From an uncultured Candidatus Marinamargulisbacteria bacterium (GTDB taxonomy: Bacteria > Margulisbacteria > Riflemargulisbacteria > GWF2-35-9): a DNA stretch of 33,302 bases. A model generated the notes under the pieces. That model was given only the letters and a program-made list of their open reading frames with translations. It did not search any database and had not been told where the DNA came from. The number at the start of each line of letters is the position of its first letter. Position 1 is the stretch's first letter. Below, piece by piece: positions 9,853 through 17,198 of this stretch. Where the stretch lies: assembly GCA_903902445.1 (NCBI GenBank), contig CAIUUT010000149.1, positions 1 through 33,302 of the forward strand. Direction: 5' to 3'. A program made the translations under genes and the position numbers.

Positions 9853-9855
9853 TTT

Positions 9856-10230
9856 TTATACCTTCCATACACCATGCATATTGCACAGTTCTCGAGCACT
9901 CACCTGGGCGGCATCTACTTTAAACAAAGCCTCTGGCGCCTGACCTGGCTTCAGAAATTTTCTATAAGCCACGCCATCTGCAAGCAGCTCAATCCACTCA
10001 ATATAATGTGCATCTTCCATGGGATGTGTAATACTGCCCACTTTAACTAAGTATCCGTCTGTTACTTTTTCAATAACAGGGATGTGCTTTTCCTTTGACG
10101 CTTCTACTGTGTTTTCCGCTAATAAAGTCATGTTTTGCCCACAGCAAACCAGTGTACCGCCACCTGCATGCTCAACCTCCACAATAATTCCACAATGCTC
10201 ACACTTATATACTTCTAACAATTTTGCCAT
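9856..10230 (-). CDS. dfx: Superoxide reductase / desulfoferrodoxin (two iron centres)
   Basis: N-terminal desulforedoxin Cys motif [12 protein letters not shown]...[11 protein letters not shown] motif [23 protein letters not shown], and [12 protein letters not shown] ligands. SD AAGGAG before ATG. Confidence 0.95.
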   Translation of the reverse strand: MAKLLEVYKCEHCGIIVEVEHAGGGTLVCCGQNMTLLAENTVEASKEKHIPVIEKVTDGYLVKVGSITHPMEDAHYIEWIELLADGVAYRKFLKPGQAPEALFKVDAAQVSARELCNMHGVWKV

Positions 10231-10276
10231 AATTAACTCCTTATATTTTCTCTAATAAACTATAGTCCTCGACATT

Positions 10277-10561
10277 TTACATTAATCTTTGCAATATTTC
10301 TGCTATTTTTTTATGATCTACCTTTTCTGGGTTTTTGCCACTCAATAACTCATTCTTCAATCTTAACAACTCAAACTCTGCGATCTTACAGGACGCTTCT
10401 TTGGCTCTCTGTTCGTCGGTTTTTCGCATCGTTATATCTGGGTTTTTAATAACTTCTTTCACTGGATAATGCAAATCAAAAAAAATATTATCCCTTTTAA
10501 GTTGCTCTCTTTGCAAACGCTCTTCTTCGTCTCGCTGCTGGGCAAATTGGTCAGTCATCAT
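10277..10561 (-). CDS. Small charged hypothetical protein
   Basis: 94-aa ORF with SD AGGGGG upstream of ATG; immediately upstream of, and co-oriented with, the superoxide reductase operon. Confidence 0.6.
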   Translation of the reverse strand: MMTDQFAQQRDEEERLQREQLKRDNIFFDLHYPVKEVIKNPDITMRKTDEQRAKEASCKIAEFELLRLKNELLSGKNPEKVDHKKIAEILQRLM

Positions 10562-10661
10562 AAATTCCCCCTCACCAAAATTTTATGTAATTTATTATAC
10601 CACGTCAAAAGTTAAAGAAGAAATAGTTTACATATCCTCTAGAAAACAGAATTATTAGTTA

Positions 10662-10667
10662 TATAAT
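10662..10667 (+). promoter_or_regulatory. Putative -10 box for the HlyIII gene, 6 nt from ATG
   Basis: TATAAT-N6-ATG(10674); no SD between. Confidence 0.45.
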
Positions 10668-10673
10668 AACATT

Positions 10674-11306
10674 ATGCGAACAAACGAACCTATCAATGTA
10701 ATCCTTCACCTAACAGGCGCCATACTTTCCATCATCGGGTTAGTATTACTCATACTCAAGGAGCCCAGCAATCCTTGGAAGGTTGTTTCTAGTTGTATTT
10801 ACGCCACAACCTTATTACTACTGTTTGCTAGCAGCACGCTGTATCATTTCCTCTTTAACAAAGAGGGCAATAAACTACAAATTTTTCGCAAATTCGACCA
10901 CCTTGCCATATATGCGCTTATAGCGGGAACCTACACTCCATTTTGCCTTATTACCTTACATGGCGCTTGGGGCTGGTCTTTATTAGGAGTAGAATGGGGG
11001 TTAGCCTTGGCCGGAATAATAGTTCAATCAATATATATTAAAGCCCCTCGCTGGCTCACCACCACCATATACGCACTGATGGGCTGGATGATAATTATTG
11101 GACTAGCACCGTTACTGGAAAATCTTCCCATCAAGGGCCTGTACCTGCTCCTGACAGGAGGAATCATCTACACGCTTGGAGGCATTATATACACAATAAA
11201 AAAACCTAACTTCTCCAAACGGTTTGGATTTCACGAGCTTTGGCACGCCTTTGTTTTAGCAGGCGCCCTCTTTCAGTACCTCGCCATTTATCTGTATGTA
11301 ATATAG
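10674..11306 (+). CDS. Haemolysin III (HlyIII/YqfA/PAQR) family membrane protein
   Basis: NVILHLTGAILSIIGLVLLI, SSTLYHFLF, FRKFDHLAIYALIAGTYTPFCL, GFHELWHAFVLAGALFQYLAIY are HlyIII/PAQR motifs (SxxYH, D, HxxxH). Confidence 0.93.
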   Translation: MRTNEPINVILHLTGAILSIIGLVLLILKEPSNPWKVVSSCIYATTLLLLFASSTLYHFLFNKEGNKLQIFRKFDHLAIYALIAGTYTPFCLITLHGAWGWSLLGVEWGLALAGIIVQSIYIKAPRWLTTTIYALMGWMIIIGLAPLLENLPIKGLYLLLTGGIIYTLGGIIYTIKKPNFSKRFGFHELWHAFVLAGALFQYLAIYLYVI

Positions 11307-11335
11307 AATTATGCTATTTAACATATTTGCAATTA

Positions 11336-12412
11336 TTATTTCAGAAAACTGGGGACAACACAATTGTATTGAAAAATCCAATTCCCTCTATATGGCTTAC
11401 CATTGTTACCCTCTGCCGCAACAGACACTCCATAATAAGATTCTTTAAACACCTTTACTTTAGCACTAAAAGTATTTGCATTCTTATCAAAAACTAAGTT
11501 TTCCTTTCTATTACCAGCAAACAAAAGTGTAATAGAAGCTAGTTTAAGCTCGTCTAAATTTTTTATCCTAAAAGAGATAGTAAACTCTTGGTTATTAATT
11601 CTCTCTAAATTATTAGGGAAAGTGCTGTCAAAGTATATAGGAGAGCTATTTGTCTTTGAAACAACAGCCTTTACGGAATCATCCTTCATTACAAAAGACC
11701 GGTTTAAGTTCAGAGGCTCGGAATAAATACCATTATTCCCACCATCCACATTTAATGCCAACTTATATCCATAGATTTTCAGGGCTTTATCTACGTAAGC
11801 ATCAAAGGCTCCAAAGGGAACCGCAAAGTAGTCAACATTCTTTGAAATTTTGGACTCTATGATTGCCTTTGAATTAGCTAGCTCATTTTTCAGCCATTTA
11901 TCATATTGCTCTTTTGTGGCCACACTCTTGCCTGGTCTGGTCAAAAAAGGATGGTCAAAAGCGTGGCAACCTATAATCACGCCATTATCCGCCATTTCTT
12001 TTACGTCTGCCCAGTTTGCAAACCCCCGATCGTGACCTACACCAATAGCACTAGGATAAACAAACACTGCAAAGGGTATATGACGCTTTTTAAGCAGAGG
12101 ATAGGCTATCGTATAAGTATTATGATTTCCATCATCGAAGGTAATAACTGCCGATTTTTCTGGAATAACCTTGTGTTTATAGTAGAAATCTTCCACATCT
12201 TTTAAGGAAATAAAGGTAAACCCTTCAGCCTGAAGTGCTTCAATTTGCTCAATAAACTTGCCACTATCTACTGTGTACGGTGTCTTATATTTTGGATTTA
12301 AATCTAAATGATGATAACAAAGTATAGAAATACGAGTTTTATCGACACTAACTTGAGCAAACCCAAAACTAAAAATAATCACCACAAGAAAAATACAAAT
12401 AAATCCCTTCAT
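11336..12412 (-). CDS. Secreted polysaccharide deacetylase (NodB-homology, CE4-like) with C-terminal beta-rich extension
   Basis: Signal-like N-terminus MKGFICIFLVVIIFSFGFA; SILCYHHLDLNP; AVITFDDGNHNTY (motif 1 TFDDG); IGCHAFDHPFLTR (motif 2 HxxxH). Confidence 0.92.
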   Translation of the reverse strand: MKGFICIFLVVIIFSFGFAQVSVDKTRISILCYHHLDLNPKYKTPYTVDSGKFIEQIEALQAEGFTFISLKDVEDFYYKHKVIPEKSAVITFDDGNHNTYTIAYPLLKKRHIPFAVFVYPSAIGVGHDRGFANWADVKEMADNGVIIGCHAFDHPFLTRPGKSVATKEQYDKWLKNELANSKAIIESKISKNVDYFAVPFGAFDAYVDKALKIYGYKLALNVDGGNNGIYSEPLNLNRSFVMKDDSVKAVVSKTNSSPIYFDSTFPNNLERINNQEFTISFRIKNLDELKLASITLLFAGNRKENLVFDKNANTFSAKVKVFKESYYGVSVAAEGNNGKPYRGNWIFQYNCVVPSFLK

Positions 12413-12553
12413 TATTGTGCCTCAGCCTTTCTGATTATGTTTTTAATATCTCAGCAAATTGTATTTTATACTCTAAATAAATACAATACAAAAACACAAT
12501 ATATTCTTGGCGTTATTTTATAATAAAACCAATACACAAATACAAAATACTGT

Positions 12554-12559
12554 TATAAA
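12554..12559 (+). promoter_or_regulatory. Putative -10 box for the decarboxylase gene, 12 nt from ATG
   Basis: TATAAA-N12-ATG(12572); no SD; no alternative in-frame start back to the upstream stop at 12524. Confidence 0.35.
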
Positions 12560-12571
12560 ATATTTCATGAA

Positions 12572-13747
12572 ATGTCAAATGAGTTTTACGAATTCCCTAT
12601 TCAGCGGTTTATAACTCCTGAAAAATTTAACAAGCTAAAGGAGTTTGCCAAGGGCAAAGAAACTCCATTTCTCATTATTGATTTAGACGTTATTAAAGAG
12701 AAATATTTAGAGCTAACCAAGGACCTCCCCACTGCCACTGTTTATTACGCCGTTAAAGCAAACCCTATGCCTGAAGTTATTTCTTTACTTAATGATCTTG
12801 GCTCACATTTTGACATTGCCTCACGTTACGAGTTAGACTTATTACTCTCCCTAGGCGTTAATCCTGATCGGATAAGCTATGGAAATACCATTAAGAAAAG
12901 AACCGATATAGAATATTTTCATAATAAAGGCGTTACGCTTTTTGTTACTGACTCTATCGAAGATTTGTTAAATATTTCAGCAGGCGCACCGGGGGCCAAG
13001 GTTTTCTTTAGGCTTCTTACCGAATGTACTGGCTCTGATTGGCCACTTTCCAAAAAGTTCGGCTCACACCCAGACATGACCTACTCTTTAATCATTAAAG
13101 CCCGCGATCTTGGCTTAATTCCCTTTGGAATCTCTTTCCATGTAGGTTCACAACAGCGCGACATCGGTCAGTGGGATGAAGCGATTGCCAGATGCAGATA
13201 TTTATTTGACTCCGCCAAAGAAATTGGTATACACCTTAAAATGATAAATTTAGGGGGTGGCTTCCCAGCCAACTATTTAGAGCCTACCAATCCTATCATT
13301 GACTACATCAACGAAATTCAACGCTTTCTTAGCGAAGACTTTAAAGATGCTGTCCCAATCCTCTACATTGAGCCCGGAAGATCAATCGCTGCAGACTCAG
13401 GGGTCATTGTAAGCGAAGTAATTAGAGTCTCCAAAAAGTCTAAAAATACACCAAATCGCTGGGTGTTTCTTGACGTTGGAACATTTGGAGGTCTCGTTGA
13501 AACCCTAAATGAAGCCATAAAATACCCAATATTCATAGATAAACATGGTTACGAGGAAGAAGTAATTCTAGCTGGTCCCACTTGTGACAGCATGGACGTA
13601 CTCTATGAGAAATACAAATACACTATGCCCTCTACAATAAGCGCTGGAGACCCCGTATTTATCTTCACCACTGGCGCTTACACAAAAACCTACAGCAGCG
13701 TAGCTTTTAACGGTTTCCCGCCTTTAAAGGCCTATGTTCTCGAATAA
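12572..13747 (+). CDS. PLP-dependent fold-III decarboxylase (ornithine/diaminopimelate type, ornithine favoured)
   Basis: YYAVKANPMPEVI (PLP Lys), ISFHVGSQQ, INLGGGFP, YIEPGRSIAADSG, LAGPTCDSMDVLYE; short ODC-like length. Confidence 0.88.
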   Translation: MSNEFYEFPIQRFITPEKFNKLKEFAKGKETPFLIIDLDVIKEKYLELTKDLPTATVYYAVKANPMPEVISLLNDLGSHFDIASRYELDLLLSLGVNPDRISYGNTIKKRTDIEYFHNKGVTLFVTDSIEDLLNISAGAPGAKVFFRLLTECTGSDWPLSKKFGSHPDMTYSLIIKARDLGLIPFGISFHVGSQQRDIGQWDEAIARCRYLFDSAKEIGIHLKMINLGGGFPANYLEPTNPIIDYINEIQRFLSEDFKDAVPILYIEPGRSIAADSGVIVSEVIRVSKKSKNTPNRWVFLDVGTFGGLVETLNEAIKYPIFIDKHGYEEEVILAGPTCDSMDVLYEKYKYTMPSTISAGDPVFIFTTGAYTKTYSSVAFNGFPPLKAYVLE

Positions 13748-13762
13748 CCTATTCCCTCTTTA

Positions 13763-14722
13763 GTGAATACAAATACTCCCGCCTTAACTAATAGACTAAA
13801 GAAACGCTTTAATCACCTAAAAAAATGGGCAAAAAATACAAACATTACGTGTTTCAGAGTTTATGACAAAGATATTCCTGAATATCCCTTAATTATTGAC
13901 TGGTACTGCGGAAATGTTGTGATCTGGGTATATCACCGGACATTAGATGACACACCTGAAAAAGAAGAGAACTATATTTCTCAATGCTTGGAAGAAATTG
14001 AAACCGGCCTAAATGTTAATAAAAGTGAAATATTTCTCAAAAGAAGATTATTGCAAAAAGGCGAAAAACAATATGTAAAAACTTCCTGCGAAAACCAAGC
14101 ATTTACTGTACAAGAACAAGGGCTAAAATTTGAGGTAAACTTAAGCGACTATCTAGACACTGGCATCTTTTTAGACCACCGCAACACTAGAAATCTTGTT
14201 CGCCAAAAGGCTAAGGGGAAAAGCGTACTAAATCTTTTTGCCTACACCGGTTCTTTCACTTGTTATGCCATCGATGGTGGAGCCTCTCAAACCGTGACTG
14301 TGGACATTAGCAACACTTACTGCAACTGGACGGCACGCAATTTCTCTCTTAACCATTTTGAAGAAAGCCCAAAAAACAGCATTATTGTTGCCGATTGCCT
14401 CGCCTACATAAAAGACGCTAAAAACAGAGGGCTAAAATTTGACATCATTATTTGTGACCCGCCCACCTTTAGCACTTCCAAGAAAATGGCTGACACTTCC
14501 TTTGTCATTGACAGAGATTATGCTAAATTGTTAAGTGACTGTCTTAAATTACTTGCAGTCAACGGCACAATTTACTTTAGCACCAACTCTCGTGGCTTTA
14601 TTTTAGATGAAACGCTTCTCCTAGAGAACACTAAAGTAAAGAATATTACTAACTTTAGTATTCCCGAAGACTTCAAAAACAAAAAGATACACCAATGCTG
14701 GGAAATCTCAAAAAACAGCTAA
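13763..14722 (+). CDS. RlmK/RlmI-like class I SAM-dependent (rRNA) methyltransferase
   Basis: GTG start; FLDHRNTRNLVRQKAKGKSVLNLFAYTGSFTCYAIDGGASQTVTVDIS and IIICDPPTFSTSKKM match the C-terminal methyltransferase of RlmKL/RlmI. Confidence 0.85.
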   Translation: MNTNTPALTNRLKKRFNHLKKWAKNTNITCFRVYDKDIPEYPLIIDWYCGNVVIWVYHRTLDDTPEKEENYISQCLEEIETGLNVNKSEIFLKRRLLQKGEKQYVKTSCENQAFTVQEQGLKFEVNLSDYLDTGIFLDHRNTRNLVRQKAKGKSVLNLFAYTGSFTCYAIDGGASQTVTVDISNTYCNWTARNFSLNHFEESPKNSIIVADCLAYIKDAKNRGLKFDIIICDPPTFSTSKKMADTSFVIDRDYAKLLSDCLKLLAVNGTIYFSTNSRGFILDETLLLENTKVKNITNFSIPEDFKNKKIHQCWEISKNS

Positions 14723-14725
14723 TCG

Positions 14726-15277
14726 CTACTTAGCAAGCTCCATAACCGTTAATATTTTTTTATCCTTCATGTAATACATTTCATAAGTCATAGAAGAGCT
14801 ATAGCCTTTTTCCTTGGCATATTTCATTAAAGCAGGATAGGTCTTCATTGGCGCAATCATGTAGGACAAATTGCTCTTTACAGGGAACTCTACTACTAAA
14901 CTTTTCTTCTTATGGATTGTTTGTACGCTGAAGTTCTTTTTCTTCAATGCCTTTGCCTTCTTAACATCCTCAGGCTCTAGAATACTTCCGATATCACTTT
15001 TTAGTTTTGCCACAGGAACCTTGCTGGGATCATCATAGTAAATACCTAGTCCAATATTGGTGGTTATTCCTTCTGCCAGCAAAGACTTATATACTTTCAT
15101 AAAGATTGGACCCGTTTTTTTGTAGTCACCAACAAATTGTTCATAAACCAACGTATATGGCCCCATTTCTTGTTCAACTACCTTAACCTTACTAAACAGG
15201 CCTAAATGAGCAAAAAAAGCTGCGAGTAAAATTGCTAAAACAATTATCGCCAGAAAAACCTTCTTTATTACTTTCAT
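14726..15277 (-). CDS. Membrane-anchored GyrI/SOUL-like small-molecule-binding domain protein
   Basis: ORF track starts at 15304, but the internal ATG at 15277 (MKVIKKVFLAIIVLAILLAAFFAHLGLF...) is preceded by AAGGAGG. One N-terminal TM, then MGPYTLVYEQFVGDYKKTGPIFMKVYKSLLAEGI...GIYYDDPSKVP as in GyrI-like folds. Confidence 0.7.
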   Translation of the reverse strand: MKVIKKVFLAIIVLAILLAAFFAHLGLFSKVKVVEQEMGPYTLVYEQFVGDYKKTGPIFMKVYKSLLAEGITTNIGLGIYYDDPSKVPVAKLKSDIGSILEPEDVKKAKALKKKNFSVQTIHKKKSLVVEFPVKSNLSYMIAPMKTYPALMKYAKEKGYSSSMTYEMYYMKDKKILTVMELAK

Positions 15278-15352
15278 CTTTTCCTCCTTAATAATCACAA
15301 CCAAAATACATTATAGTTCTTTTTACCAACAAATTGGTGGCAAGGACAAGTA

Positions 15353-15400
15353 AAGACCAGAAAATGGCTCACATACACACTTGCTAACCATTTTGGTCTT
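15353..15400. promoter_or_regulatory. Imperfect inverted repeat in the divergent intergenic region
   Basis: AAGACCA(GA)AAATGG ... 20-nt loop ... CCATTTTGGTCTT, between the divergently transcribed GyrI-like and BT1 genes; no following T-run. Confidence 0.4.
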
Positions 15401-15517
15401 ACTCGATACTACTATTATAAGCATATTAGATGTTGATTCAAGAATAAAGTTATTAATAGTACTTCTTATCCAGCATGATTTTTTAAAAAAATATATTTAT
15501 ATAATTGGAAAAGTAAG

Positions 15518-15523
15518 TACAAT
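15518..15523 (+). promoter_or_regulatory. Putative -10 box for the BT1 transporter gene, 8 nt from ATG
   Basis: TACAAT-N8-ATG(15532); no SD. Confidence 0.35.
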
Positions 15524-15531
15524 ATACGTAA

Positions 15532-17121
15532 ATGCTTAACAAATTAAATTTTAACCGCCTTCTCATTTCCAGCGTCTACTTTGTACAAGGCATAATAGGC
15601 ATTACAGGGCTGGCTGAATTTATTCTAACCCGTAATGCGTTTCATTTTACTTGGTTACAACTGGGTTTTCTCGGAGCCTTAACCACCTTAACCTGGTGCA
15701 TTAAACCTATTTACGGATTTCTTACTGATTTACTCCCCCTTTTCGGATTTCGTCGGAAGTCTTATCTAATTATAGCCTCTCTGATGACTTCTTTTGGCTA
15801 CATATTTCTTGCCTTAACAGGCACCAATTTTATTGTTATAGCCTTAGCGTCTATTCTTATTAGTATCGGATTAGGGTTTTCAGACGTTATTATTGATGGG
15901 CTAGTTATAGAAACATCCACCCATGAAAATGTTGGCGAGTACCAATCTCTATGCTGGAGAGCCAAAGCTGTCGGAATTTTTATTGCCTCCCTTTTCTCAG
16001 GGTTTCTCTTAGAACGAGCCGTTTTTTCAAAATTACTACAAGACACGTTTCTCACCCACTGGCTTGTGGCACACTTTTCCCCCGCCTTTTCCAACACCCT
16101 TATAGGCAGCATAAACCTTCTGGATATTCGCTACATTCTACTCTGCACTGCTCTTTTGCCCTTTATAGTCTTTGTTTTCACCTTACTGTTTAAGGAAACG
16201 GTAGCCCTTCCCCAAAAACATAGTTTCCCTAGCAAGCACATCCTCACGGCTGTATTTGCCTTTCTTTTAAGCACCCTTATCGTTTTATGGGCACTAACCT
16301 CCAAACAGTGGATACCGGGACTAAAAAATGAAAGCATCTCCGCATTAGCCATAATCCTTATTTGGAGCACTTGGATTTTTTCCTATTTCTTACATCTAAT
16401 CAAAATGAAAATGGCCACACTTGCCTTATTATATGCTTCACTGTTTTTGTTTCTATGGAGATTCACTCCCAGTTTTGGTGCACCTTGGAGTGACTACTTT
16501 ATTAACACCCTTAAACTCTCCCAAGAAAAACTTGGCTTTATAGCCACACTATCTTCGCTTAGCTGGATAATTGGTAGTTATATCTACAACAAGTATCTCG
16601 ACAAAATTCCCCTTAAAAAGCTGCTTTTTTGGACAGTAACCATTGGGGTGCTATTATCTTTTTCACAATTAACCATTGCCACACCCACACTGGCCAACAC
16701 ACTTGGTAATTTCTTCCTTATAAAATATTTTGCAGCCATCATGCTCTATCCTGTCTATTTTTTTGGCTATCATCAAGCCGCTTGGCAAGTACTCATGGCT
16801 CAACCTGGTATCTTAAACTTGGATGCCACTCTTTCATTCTTTTTGGAAACTATGTTTATTATTTCTTTTCTTCCCTTACTCAAACTTGCAGCACTTGTCA
16901 CCCCCAAGGGTGTTGAAGCCACTAACTTTTCCGTACTCGCCAGTGTTATGAACCTAGGACTAGCTTTTGGCTCCATCTCTGGGGCTTGGATATACACCTA
17001 CATCGAAGGCACGCACCATTTAGCAGGTATCACGTTCACGGGCCTGCACCTGACCATTATTATTGGAGCCTTAACTAGCTTAATTTGCTTGGTATTCATC
17101 AATAAAATAGACACTGCCTAA
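15532..17121 (+). CDS. BT1-family (folate/biopterin transporter-like) MFS protein
   Basis: YFVQGIIGITGLAEFIL, TWCIKPIYGFLTDLLPLFGFRRKSYLI, GFSDVIIDGLVIETSTHENVGEYQSLCWRAKAVG are BT1-type signatures; ~12 hydrophobic segments. Confidence 0.8.
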   Translation: MLNKLNFNRLLISSVYFVQGIIGITGLAEFILTRNAFHFTWLQLGFLGALTTLTWCIKPIYGFLTDLLPLFGFRRKSYLIIASLMTSFGYIFLALTGTNFIVIALASILISIGLGFSDVIIDGLVIETSTHENVGEYQSLCWRAKAVGIFIASLFSGFLLERAVFSKLLQDTFLTHWLVAHFSPAFSNTLIGSINLLDIRYILLCTALLPFIVFVFTLLFKETVALPQKHSFPSKHILTAVFAFLLSTLIVLWALTSKQWIPGLKNESISALAIILIWSTWIFSYFLHLIKMKMATLALLYASLFLFLWRFTPSFGAPWSDYFINTLKLSQEKLGFIATLSSLSWIIGSYIYNKYLDKIPLKKLLFWTVTIGVLLSFSQLTIATPTLANTLGNFFLIKYFAAIMLYPVYFFGYHQAAWQVLMAQPGILNLDATLSFFLETMFIISFLPLLKLAALVTPKGVEATNFSVLASVMNLGLAFGSISGAWIYTYIEGTHHLAGITFTGLHLTIIIGALTSLICLVFINKIDTA

Positions 17122-17177
17122 TATTAACCCTATGGCTGTCTATAAATATTTATGAGATAATACCGCCCAAGGTACGA

Positions 17178-17183
17178 TATAAT
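17178..17183 (+). promoter_or_regulatory. Putative -10 box for the GH8 gene
   Basis: TATAAT-N15-ATG(17199); an AAGGA lies close to the start. Confidence 0.4.
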
Positions 17184-17198
17184 ATTGTAAGGAAGCTT

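Noticed and set aside
11240-12523. Plus-strand ORFs 11240-11497, 11650-11862, 11850-12035, 11906-12205, 12308-12523
   Set aside because: Overlap or antisense to HlyIII and polysaccharide deacetylase genes; the translated sequences are shadow frames without domains.
15353-15400. Inverted repeat interpreted as a rho-independent terminator
   Set aside because: Located between divergent gene starts and lacks a downstream T-run; kept only as a possible operator or leader element.
15798-16997. Minus-strand ORFs 15798-16112, 16131-16370, 16800-16997 and plus ORF 15951-16193
   Set aside because: Shadow ORFs within the BT1 transporter gene.
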